From: ZC4RG30 sp031424095
Lineage (GTDB): Bacteria > Pseudomonadota > Gammaproteobacteria > Steroidobacterales > Steroidobacteraceae
DNA length: 18,689 nucleotides
Direction: 5' to 3'
Assembly (NCBI GenBank): GCA_031424095.1
Contig: JANPGU010000349.1
Location: 1 to 18,689 of the forward strand
The position numbers and the translations under genes were made by a program. Position 1 is the first letter of the stretch; every line of letters starts with the position of its first letter. Below, piece by piece: positions 1-7,566 of the stretch. The notes under the pieces are model-generated. The model did not search any database. It saw nothing but the letters and a program-made list of their open reading frames with translations, and was not told the origin of the DNA.

Positions 1-1130
1 TGCAGCTGCCACGCAAGCTCGTGTTCGGTCCACATTGCGCGGATTCCTGTGCGGAATGGATTGCAGGTTTGAATCCTGCCGGCGTGCTGGTCGTCACCTC
101 GCCGCCCGTGCGCGCCTTGTCGGATTCGCTCGTGGCGCAACTGCGCAGTCAGGGGCGCCGCGTGGAAGTGTGGGATGGCCTCACGCACGAGCCCCATGTC
201 GATGACCTGAATGCGGCCATGACCGCGGCGCGTGACTGCGGTGCAGAACTCATCGTGGGACTCGGCGGCGGTAGTGTCATGGACGTGGCAAAGCTGGTCG
301 CAGCATTGCTCGACGGGCGACAGCGCATCAGCGAAGTGTTCGGCATCGGCAATCTGGTTGCGCGCACTACGCCACTGGTGTGCATTCCAACGACCTCGGG
401 CACCGGCAGCGAGGTGTCACCTATTGCGATCGTGCAGGACTCCGCAGATGGCTTGAAGAAAGGCGTCATCAGTCCGCATCTGGTGCCGGACGCAGCGTTC
501 GTGGATCCCGTACTCACCATCGGCATGCCAGCTGCGCTCACTGCGTCGACGGCAATGGATGCACTGACCCATTGCATTGAAGCCTATGCCAACCGGCAGT
601 CGCATCCGCTGGTGGATGCGTGGGCGCTGGAAGGTATCCGGCGCATTGCGCGCAGTCTGCCTGCTGCCTATCGGGACGGCTCCGATATTGGCGCACGCGC
701 CGATGTGGCGCTGGGTAGCCTGTACGGCGGCCTTTGTCTCGGTCCCGTCAACACCGCGGCAGTGCATGCACTGGCCTATCCGCTGGGCAGTGAATTCGGC
801 GTCGCGCACGGCACCTCGAATGCCGTGCTGCTGCCGCATGTGCTGGAATTCAACCTGCCGGCTGCGCCGCAGCGATACGCCGACATCGGTGCCGCCATGG
901 GCGTGGCCACCGACGGTGCGGCGCCGGATGTCGCGCAGCGCGGCGTCGAATACATCCGCGCGCTGAATCGCGGCTGCGGTATTCCGGCGCACATCGTCGA
1001 GCTGGGCGTGCCGGAATCTGCCATCGACCGCCTGGCGGAATCCGCACTGACCGTACAACGCCTGCTGCAGCAGAATCCTCGTGTTGTGACCCTGCAGGAC
1101 GCGCGCGATATCTATCGGCGCGCTTACTGA
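1..1130 (+). CDS. Iron-containing alcohol dehydrogenase, 5' end outside window
   Basis: NAD(P)-dependent group III alcohol dehydrogenase, expected to interconvert an alcohol and an aldehyde or ketone in the cytoplasm. The reading frame is open from base 3 (QLPRKLVFGP), so the GTG at 21 is not the start and the true start lies upstream. Family landmarks are present. The nucleotide-binding loop GLGGGSVMDVAK is at about 258-293, and PTTSGTGSEVSP at about 388-423. All four metal ligands are visible: Asp and His in MDALTHCIEAY (about 554-590), His in VHALAYPLG, and His in AHGTSNAVLLPH. The C-terminus is complete. It is the first visible gene of a six-gene same-strand run; the next start is 26 bases away. 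The PTTSGTGSEV motif fits general alcohol dehydrogenases better than maleylacetate reductases, but the substrate cannot be assigned. Confidence 0.93.
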   Translation, partial: QLPRKLVFGPHCADSCAEWIAGLNPAGVLVVTSPPVRALSDSLVAQLRSQGRRVEVWDGLTHEPHVDDLNAAMTAARDCGAELIVGLGGGSVMDVAKLVAALLDGRQRISEVFGIGNLVARTTPLVCIPTTSGTGSEVSPIAIVQDSADGLKKGVISPHLVPDAAFVDPVLTIGMPAALTASTAMDALTHCIEAYANRQSHPLVDAWALEGIRRIARSLPAAYRDGSDIGARADVALGSLYGGLCLGPVNTAAVHALAYPLGSEFGVAHGTSNAVLLPHVLEFNLPAAPQRYADIGAAMGVATDGAAPDVAQRGVEYIRALNRGCGIPAHIVELGVPESAIDRLAESALTVQRLLQQNPRVVTLQDARDIYRRAY

Positions 1131-1156
1131 TCGCGCCACCCGTGTATCTTCGTTCC

Positions 1157-4060
1157 ATGAAAAAACAGACTGGGCGCAGGCGGCTGGGCGTGTGGCTGAG
1201 TGCGCTGCTGCCGCTGCTGGCCACCGCGGCTGCCAGTGCCGAGCCCGCGCTGCGTGTGCAGGGCAACGTCACGACCATTGAACTGGCGTCGGTGCTGCTG
1301 GCCGGGCAATGGCATGCCGCCCCCGTGGTGATCAGCAATGGCGGCGTGCCCGATCTGGCAAGGGCAGGGGGCGCGGAGCTTGCTACCAATGCGGAAACGC
1401 AGGCCCTGCGTGCGTCGCTCACCAATCCGGACCTGCGCATCATCATGACGGTGTCCGAGGGCCTGTACCGCATCGTGGCGCGCCGCTCTGCCGGCATCAA
1501 CAGCCTGGCTGATCTGAAAGGCAAGCGCATTGCCACCATCGCCATCACCTCGTCGGGCTATTTCCTGCATCGCATGTTGCGCACCGTGGGCCTCGATTAC
1601 GATGATGTCGTGATCGTGCCGCTGAACATCGCGACTGCCGAAGATGCCATGGCCCGCGGCGAGATCGATGCCGTCACGATCTGGGAGCCGATGATCGACA
1701 ACATCGCACATCGCCTGGGCAGCGACGCGATCGAGTTCAACGGCAAGGGGATCTACCCCGAGATCTTCAATCTCAATACCACTGCTGCGCAGCTGGCAGA
1801 TCCGGTGCAGCGCCAGCGCATCGTCGAATTCGTGCGCTCGGTGCTGAAAGCCACCCGCGACCTGCATCTGGATCCGCGGGCGGCCTGGACAGCGGTGGCG
1901 AAGTCCGCCGGCTACGATGAATCAACGGTGGCCCGCACCTGGCACCATCATCGTTATCCCGGCGCAATTGTTCCCGATCTGCTCAATGTGATGGAGGACG
2001 AGGAAAGATACCTCGCCCGCGGCGTGCAGCCGCAACGCGCCCCGCGTGCCCGTGCCGAGCTTGCGAAACTGATCGATACCAGTGTGCTGGAGGAAGCGCT
2101 GGCCGGGCACCCGGAACTGCGGGTTCCAGTGCCTTCCGACGAGGCGGTGAAGCTGCAGGCAGAAGCGCTGCGCCTCGAACGCCTGTCGGTCAGCGTCCGG
2201 CATGCCACCGCCCTGCGCTCGGTAAAGCGCCTGCAGAACGCGCTGAACCATTATCGCGAAGCGGGGCAGTGGCAGGAGGCCGCAGCCCTGTTCACCCGCG
2301 ATGCGGTTGCGCAGGTCGGCACGTTTGCAGTCGCCGGCCGCGCGCCGATCGCCGCCATGCTGCAGTCGCAGGCACTGGCGGGCACGGGTCGCAGGTCGCT
2401 GGGCGAGGGTGACCTCAACTCACACATGGCATTCAGCCCCGTGGTGACTATGGACCCTGATGGTCGCGTGCTGCGTGGCCGTTGGCATGAGCTCTCGATG
2501 ACCGGGCAATTCGGCCTCAGGGCGGACTGGGCCGATGGCATCTACGAGAACGAATACGTGGCAGAGGACGGTATCTGGAAGATCCGCCGCCTGCATTACC
2601 ACCCCTCCTTCGCCGGTGCGTACGCGCCCGGCTGGCGCAATGCGGACCAGAGCGACAAGGTCACGATCGTGCCCTTCCACTATTCGCCGGATCGCGCCGG
2701 CACGCCGATTCCGCAGAGCCCGCCACTGACGGCGGCTGACCGATCGCCACGCGATGCAGTCGGCCAGCGCGGCCGCATTGCGCAGCTCACGGCACAACTG
2801 GCCTGCCTGCAGGCGGAATCAACGATCCGCAGCCTGCAGAACGCCTATGGCTTCTACATGGATCGGCGCATGTGGGATGACATCGCCGACCTCTATGCCG
2901 CCGATGGCACCTTCGAGCCCGGCCAGCGCGGTGTCTATCGCGGGCGCGCCAGCATCCGTCATGCGCTGGAGCAGCTTGGTCCGCAGGATCTGGCGGTCGG
3001 TGTGATCAACGACCATACGCAGATGCAGCCCGTGGTCACGCTGGCGGCTGACTGCCGCAGCGCGACGCTGCGCGGCACTGAACTTGCGATGACCGGCCAG
3101 AATGGCCAGGATGCGTTCTGGGGTATCAACCTGCACGACAACAGCTACCGCCTCATCGCTGGCAAGTGGCAGCTGCAGTCCGTGCATGTATACCAGCGGC
3201 TGCGCAGCGACTATGCCCAGGGATGGGCGAAGAGCGCGCTGCCGGTGCGAACCGCCGCAGCAGGCTATGCCGCCGATGCAGTGCCCACCGTCATCTATGC
3301 GGCGTACCCCGCGTTTCAGGTGCCGCCAGTGCGCTTCAGCAACCCGGGCCGTGACCGAGATGCCTTCGGGCGTCCCGCCGCGCTGACCTTGACAGGCTCG
3401 CTGGACGATGCGCTGACGGCAGCCGAACGCGATCTGGATGTGGTCGTGGCCCAGGATGGTGCGGAAAATGTTTCCAACGCCTACGGCTACTACATCGATG
3501 AATTCCTCTGGGACAATACTGCCGACATGTTCGCGGTGAACGGCTCGAAGGAACTGGCCGGCATCGGCAACTACATCGGCCGCGAGCGGGTGCGCGAATC
3601 GATGGTGGCGCGCTATGGCAGGAACGGTCGTCGCGCTGCCAGCATGACCCTGCACCAGAAGACCGAGCCGGTCGTGAATGTTGCGCCGGACGGCCGCAGC
3701 GCCCGCATTCGCGAGAAGCTGCTGCAGCTCAACAGTGCCCGTGACAATGATGGCTCGTACATCATCGGCATCTACGAGAACAACGTGGTGCGCGAGCGCG
3801 GTGTGTGGAAGATCGCCCGCATGGATCTGGACTACACGTGGACTGCCAGCTACTCCACGGGCTGGGCGCGGGTCGCGCCGCCTGTCCCCCGCGCCGCGGC
3901 AGCTGCTGCCGCGCGGCCACCCGCAGTGAACAACGGCGTGCCGCCAGATGGACCGTTGCGCGGCGCTCCCGCAGCGCCATTTCCGGAACTTGCCACCATG
4001 GCCTTCCACTACAAGAATCCGGTATCGGGCCGCGACCCGCCGGAACTGCTACCCCCGTAA
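1157..4060 (+). CDS. Secreted ABC-type substrate-binding domain fused to three SnoaL/NTF2-like domains
   Basis: A 967-residue protein with an unusual architecture. I chose ATG 1157 over the in-frame GTG 1142 because it opens directly into a Sec signal peptide: basic MKKQTGRRR, a hydrophobic core, and a likely cut after ASA at residue 28. Residues about 33-330 resemble nitrate/sulfonate/taurine-type periplasmic binding proteins (NMT1/SsuA-like), with INSLADLKGKRIA and an AVTIWEP motif. Three SnoaL_4-like repeats follow at about 353-494, 554-691 and 763-905. Each begins with a NAYGFY-type helix followed by W-x-D-x-x-D-[LM][YF], and each ends with GxWKI...Y..GW. A PFHY..P..G-type segment follows the first repeat and recurs in the tail (AFHYKNPVSGRDPP); a more divergent version follows the second. 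No ABC permease or ATPase lies in the window. It may be a periplasmic binding protein or enzyme for the pathway substrate; that role is inference. Confidence 0.88.
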   Translation: MKKQTGRRRLGVWLSALLPLLATAAASAEPALRVQGNVTTIELASVLLAGQWHAAPVVISNGGVPDLARAGGAELATNAETQALRASLTNPDLRIIMTVSEGLYRIVARRSAGINSLADLKGKRIATIAITSSGYFLHRMLRTVGLDYDDVVIVPLNIATAEDAMARGEIDAVTIWEPMIDNIAHRLGSDAIEFNGKGIYPEIFNLNTTAAQLADPVQRQRIVEFVRSVLKATRDLHLDPRAAWTAVAKSAGYDESTVARTWHHHRYPGAIVPDLLNVMEDEERYLARGVQPQRAPRARAELAKLIDTSVLEEALAGHPELRVPVPSDEAVKLQAEALRLERLSVSVRHATALRSVKRLQNALNHYREAGQWQEAAALFTRDAVAQVGTFAVAGRAPIAAMLQSQALAGTGRRSLGEGDLNSHMAFSPVVTMDPDGRVLRGRWHELSMTGQFGLRADWADGIYENEYVAEDGIWKIRRLHYHPSFAGAYAPGWRNADQSDKVTIVPFHYSPDRAGTPIPQSPPLTAADRSPRDAVGQRGRIAQLTAQLACLQAESTIRSLQNAYGFYMDRRMWDDIADLYAADGTFEPGQRGVYRGRASIRHALEQLGPQDLAVGVINDHTQMQPVVTLAADCRSATLRGTELAMTGQNGQDAFWGINLHDNSYRLIAGKWQLQSVHVYQRLRSDYAQGWAKSALPVRTAAAGYAADAVPTVIYAAYPAFQVPPVRFSNPGRDRDAFGRPAALTLTGSLDDALTAAERDLDVVVAQDGAENVSNAYGYYIDEFLWDNTADMFAVNGSKELAGIGNYIGRERVRESMVARYGRNGRRAASMTLHQKTEPVVNVAPDGRSARIREKLLQLNSARDNDGSYIIGIYENNVVRERGVWKIARMDLDYTWTASYSTGWARVAPPVPRAAAAAAARPPAVNNGVPPDGPLRGAPAAPFPELATMAFHYKNPVSGRDPPELLPP

Positions 4061-4067
4061 GGTCCAC

Positions 4068-4997
4068 ATGTCACGCCCAGTCATCGTCACCTGCGCCATT
4101 ACGGGCTCCATCCATACGCCGAGCCAGTCGCCCTATCTGCCACTGACGCCGGTGCAGATCATCGAGGAATCCGTCGCTGCGGCGCAAGCCGGTGCCGCGG
4201 TGCTGCACCTGCACGCCCGCAACGCGCTGGATGGCAGCCCGACTGCCGATCCTGACGTCTTCATGCAGTTCCTGCCGCAGATCCGCGCCCGCTGTGATGC
4301 CATCATCAACATCACTACTGGCGGCGGACCGGGGATGTCGCTGGCAGAGCGGCTCGAGGCGCCGGAGCGTGTGAGCCCGGAAATGACCTCGCTGAACCTC
4401 GGCACGATGAATTTCGCGGGCTTCATGGCGCTGGAGAAATTGCCGTCGCTGCAGCATGAGTGGGAGCGTGGCTACCGGGATATCGCGCGTCGCCACGTGT
4501 TTCGCAACACCTTCGAGGATATCGATACGGTGATGGTGCGGCTGGGCGAAGGACATGGCGTGCGCTTCGAATTCGAGTGCTACGACGTGGGTCAGATCTA
4601 CAACCTGGCCATTGCGCTGGAGAAGCGGCCGTATGCACCGCCGCTGTTCCTGCAGTTCGTGCTGGGTATCCCTGGCGGCATCAGCGCCGAACTGGACCAC
4701 CTGCTGCACATGTTACGCACGGCACAGCGACTGTTCGGCAATGAGCTGGAATGGTCAGTGCTGGCCGCTGGCAGGCACCAGATGGCCATGTGCACGCATG
4801 CCGCGCTGCTGGGCGGCAATGTGCGCGTAGGGCTGGAAGACAGCCTCTATATCGGCCGTGGCGAACTGGCTCGATCCAACGCGGACCAGGTCGCGAAGAT
4901 ATGCCGCATACTGCGGGAACTGTCACTGGATGTGGCCACGCCGGAGCAGGTGCGCGCGCGCCTCAAGCTCAAGGGCGCGGACCAGGTCCGCCTTTAG
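4068..4997 (+). CDS. Beta-keto acid cleavage enzyme (BKACE, DUF849 family)
   Basis: A 309-residue TIM-barrel enzyme of the family that includes Kce (3-keto-5-aminohexanoate cleavage enzyme). Known members condense a beta-keto acid with acetyl-CoA and release acetoacetate plus a new acyl-CoA, using zinc. Seen here: the N-terminal strand VIVTCAITGSIHTPSQSPYLP, the zinc motif HLH at residues 47 and 49, NITTGGG near residue 83, and GLEDSLY with Glu257 as the expected third zinc ligand. The frame is open far upstream inside the previous gene, but ATG 4068 is preferred because it follows AAGG and gives the family N-terminus. It starts 7 bases after the previous stop. The specific keto acid is unknown. 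Confidence 0.93.
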   Translation: MSRPVIVTCAITGSIHTPSQSPYLPLTPVQIIEESVAAAQAGAAVLHLHARNALDGSPTADPDVFMQFLPQIRARCDAIINITTGGGPGMSLAERLEAPERVSPEMTSLNLGTMNFAGFMALEKLPSLQHEWERGYRDIARRHVFRNTFEDIDTVMVRLGEGHGVRFEFECYDVGQIYNLAIALEKRPYAPPLFLQFVLGIPGGISAELDHLLHMLRTAQRLFGNELEWSVLAAGRHQMAMCTHAALLGGNVRVGLEDSLYIGRGELARSNADQVAKICRILRELSLDVATPEQVRARLKLKGADQVRL

Positions 4998-5012
4998 TCA
5001 GGAACGCCAGCG

Positions 5013-5915
5013 ATGTACGAAGCACACGATCCGCGTTCAAGCCTTGCCCCGCAGGCTGCTGCCAGCATTCCCGCAGGATTCGCGGCGGCCGAATACGTGA
5101 AGTTTCACGACCTTGCGCCTGGTGAGCAGTCGCCCCTGGCGCGCACCTGGTATGGCCGCGGTCAGAACATGGTCGTTGGTTACTCGGAATGCCAGGCTGG
5201 TGCGCAGTTCGCGCGCCAGGGCCAGGTGGACGAATACATGCTGGTGCTGCCCGATGCGGGTGAGGGCGCTGTCATCGAGGCTGGTGCAGAACGCGTCGCA
5301 GTGCCGGGTTTCTCGATCGCGATCGTGCCGCCTGGCGCGAGCGTGGTGACGATGCGCCAGCAGGGCCTGCTGCTTCGCGTGATCTCCACACGCAATGCCG
5401 ATGTCGCGCTGCTGGCTTCGAACGCCGCGGCCTATGGCCATCAGCACCCGAACATTCCTCTCTTCCAGGAATGGCCGGCGCCACCGGACGGCTATCGCAT
5501 TCGTCACTACAGCCTCGATGTGCCAGCGAAGCCGGGCCGTTTCGGCCGCATCTTCCGGTGCACCACGATGATGATCAACATGCTGCCGTTCGAGCCCGGC
5601 CCGCGCGACACAGCCAGGCTCTCGCCGCATCACCACGATGATTTCGAACAATGCTCGCTCGCCATACAGGGGGCCTTCACGCATCACATCCGCTGGCCGT
5701 GGACCGCGAACCAGCAGAACTGGCGCAAAGACGATCATGAGCATTGCCCGGCGCCTTCCATAGCCGTGATTCCGCCGCCGGCCATCCATACGTCGGCGGC
5801 GACGCAGACCGATGGCAACCAGCTGGTCGACATCTTTGCACCACCGCGCGTCGACTTTTCGAAACAGGCCGGCTGGGTGCTGAACGCCGCCGAATATCCG
5901 ATGCCGGGTGCCTGA
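5013..5915 (+). CDS. Two-cupin protein of unknown substrate
   Basis: A 300-residue soluble protein with two beta-rich cupin-like halves. The first half (about 40-135) has the glycine and proline turns of a cupin (VDEYMLVLPDAGEG, PGFSIAIVPPGA) but no His-x-His, so it probably binds no metal. The second half has PHHHDDFEQC (His206-His208, Glu212) and a later His259 in PPPAIHTSA, giving the usual set of three His plus Glu for a metal site. It could be a dioxygenase, isomerase or lyase; I do not recognise a named enzyme. The ATG follows AGGAAC at normal spacing, 15 bases after the BKACE stop, and the downstream amidohydrolase begins 4 bases after its stop. Tight packing implies the same pathway. 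Confidence 0.85.
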   Translation: MYEAHDPRSSLAPQAAASIPAGFAAAEYVKFHDLAPGEQSPLARTWYGRGQNMVVGYSECQAGAQFARQGQVDEYMLVLPDAGEGAVIEAGAERVAVPGFSIAIVPPGASVVTMRQQGLLLRVISTRNADVALLASNAAAYGHQHPNIPLFQEWPAPPDGYRIRHYSLDVPAKPGRFGRIFRCTTMMINMLPFEPGPRDTARLSPHHHDDFEQCSLAIQGAFTHHIRWPWTANQQNWRKDDHEHCPAPSIAVIPPPAIHTSAATQTDGNQLVDIFAPPRVDFSKQAGWVLNAAEYPMPGA

Positions 5916-5919
5916 GGCC

Positions 5920-6765
5920 ATGGGCGTGGAGTCGCTCGATCCGCCGGTGGTGGATGCGCATGCGCACATCTTCACGCCGGACATGCCCACGGCCGATTCA
6001 GCGTGGATGAAACCAGGCTACGCCTTCACGGCGGAAGACTATCTGCGCGTGCTCGACGCGCATGGCGTGCATTTCGGCGTGCTCGCCGGCATCAGCATCT
6101 TCGGCAGTTACAACGACTACATGATCGAGCAGCTGCGGCGCCAGCCGCGACTGCGTGGCACGGTCAACATCGATCCCGCCACCGATCGTTACACGCTCGA
6201 GCGCATGAAGGCCGACGGCGTGGTCGGCGTGCGGCTGCAGCTGTCGCGCCGCAAGCAGCTGCCGGACCTGGGGAGCGAGGTATATCGCCTGCTGCTGCGG
6301 CGCGTGGCTGACCTCAACTGGCATGTGCATCTGGCCGTGGAAGGACCGCAGTTGCCGGCCATCCTGCCGCCGCTTGAAGCCAGTGGTGTGCGCATCGTGC
6401 TCGATCATTTCGGGCACCCGGACCCGGCTGAAGGCCTGGCGAGCGAAGGATTCCAGGCGCTGCTGCGAGCCGTGGACAGGGGTCGCACCTGGGTGAAGCT
6501 GTCCGCGGGATTCCGCCTTACCTGGCAGAGCCAGGGCACGGGCACGCCCGATCCGCTGGCAATGGCGCTGGCAAAGAAGACCGCCGACCGCCTGCTGCAG
6601 ACCGCTGGCCCCGAGCGACTGCTGTGGGGCAGCGACTGCCCTTTCGTCGGCCACGAATCCAGTCTCACGTATCGCGATGCGTTGCTCAGTCTGCAGGAAT
6701 GGGTGCCGTCGCCCCAGGCGCGCCGCCAGATCTCCGACACGGCCCTCAAGCTCTATTTCAGCTGA
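5920..6765 (+). CDS. Amidohydrolase-2 / LigI-like metal-dependent hydrolase
   Basis: A 281-residue TIM-barrel hydrolase resembling the family of 2-pyrone-4,6-dicarboxylate lactonase (LigI), L-fuconolactonase and related lactonases. Seen: VVDAHAHIF with His14 and His16, WHVHLAVEG with His135 and His137, LDHFGHPD with His163, and WGSDCPF with Asp239, the expected general base. The lack of a carbamylated lysine motif fits the lactonase-type branch. The start is uncertain. An in-frame GTG at 5908 overlaps the upstream stop, ATG 5920 is my choice, and GTG 5926 has a better-spaced GAGG. Placed between the bicupin and an aldolase, it plausibly opens a lactone to give the aldolase substrate; that order is inference. 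Confidence 0.9.
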   Translation: MGVESLDPPVVDAHAHIFTPDMPTADSAWMKPGYAFTAEDYLRVLDAHGVHFGVLAGISIFGSYNDYMIEQLRRQPRLRGTVNIDPATDRYTLERMKADGVVGVRLQLSRRKQLPDLGSEVYRLLLRRVADLNWHVHLAVEGPQLPAILPPLEASGVRIVLDHFGHPDPAEGLASEGFQALLRAVDRGRTWVKLSAGFRLTWQSQGTGTPDPLAMALAKKTADRLLQTAGPERLLWGSDCPFVGHESSLTYRDALLSLQEWVPSPQARRQISDTALKLYFS

Positions 6766-6777
6766 CCGGAAGAATCC

Positions 6778-7566
6778 ATGAACTCGACCAGCGTTGCCGA
6801 TCCGGCGCGATTCCGCGAACGCCTGCGCGCCGGCGCGTTGCTGCTCGGCACCTTCATCAAGACGCCGGTCACGCAGCCGGTGGAAATCATCGGCTCGCTG
6901 GGTTTCGATTTTGTCGTCATCGACCAGGAACACGCGCCGTTTGATCGGGTTACGCTGGATGCGCTGATCCTCGCCGGTCGTGCCGCAGGCGTGGCGGTGC
7001 TGGTGCGCGTGGCGGCTGGCGAGGCGCGCGACATCCTCCCGCCGCTGGACTGCGGCGCGCAGGGTGTGCTGGTGCCACATGTCAGCAGCGGCGCGATCGC
7101 GCGCGATATCGTGGCCGAGGCCCGCTACGCCGGCGGCCGTCGCGGCTTCACGAACTCGTCCCGCGCCGGGCGCTATGGCGCGGCCGGATTCCAGGAACAT
7201 GTCGCTGCCTGCGATGCGCAGACCGCCGTGATCGCCATGGTGGAAGACCTTGCTGCACTCGATGTGCTGGACGATATCAGCGCCGTGCCGGGGCTCGACG
7301 CCTTGTTCATCGGGCGCGGAGACCTGAGCATTGCACTGGGCGTGGACCGACCTTCTGCCCCGGAAGTGGTGCGGGCTACCGAGCAGATTGCGGCCGCCGC
7401 TCGTGCCGCCGGCAAGGCGTTGTGTGCGCACGTCGAGCGGATCGATTCACCTGATGTGGCCTGGCTGCGCGCGCTGGGTGTGTCGGCATTCATCGTCGCT
7501 TCGGATCAGGGCTTCCTGCGCCGGGCCGCACTGCAGGCGCTGGGTGACTTCCGTCAGATGACGTGA
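6778..7566 (+). CDS. HpcH/HpaI family class II aldolase
   Basis: A 262-residue pyruvate-type aldolase, related to 4-hydroxy-2-oxoheptanedioate and 2-dehydro-3-deoxyglucarate aldolases, which split a 4-hydroxy-2-oxo acid into pyruvate and an aldehyde with a divalent metal. Seen: GTFIKTP near residue 24, IDQEHAPFD with Asp49, Glu51 and His52 (catalytic base region), Arg77 in VLVRV, GVLVPHVSS, the metal Glu in AMVEDLAALDVLDDI, and the metal Asp in FIGRGDLS. GGAAGAA lies just before ATG 6778. It is the last gene of the left operon, and its 3' end overlaps the convergent ATPase gene by 13 bases. The exact substrate is unknown. Confidence 0.93.
   Translation: MNSTSVADPARFRERLRAGALLLGTFIKTPVTQPVEIIGSLGFDFVVIDQEHAPFDRVTLDALILAGRAAGVAVLVRVAAGEARDILPPLDCGAQGVLVPHVSSGAIARDIVAEARYAGGRRGFTNSSRAGRYGAAGFQEHVAACDAQTAVIAMVEDLAALDVLDDISAVPGLDALFIGRGDLSIALGVDRPSAPEVVRATEQIAAAARAAGKALCAHVERIDSPDVAWLRALGVSAFIVASDQGFLRRAALQALGDFRQMT

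Noticed and set aside
1..1130. Maleylacetate reductase identity for the Fe-dehydrogenase
   Set aside because: It would suit an aromatic pathway, but the PTTSGTGSEV motif and full set of four iron ligands fit ordinary group III alcohol dehydrogenases better.
2819..4009. A 396-codon open frame on the minus strand
   Set aside because: It is antisense to the SnoaL repeats of the secreted fusion protein, with no family features.
5998..7431. A 477-codon open frame on the minus strand
   Set aside because: It is antisense to the LigI-like hydrolase and the aldolase, with no recognisable motif and shadow-type composition.
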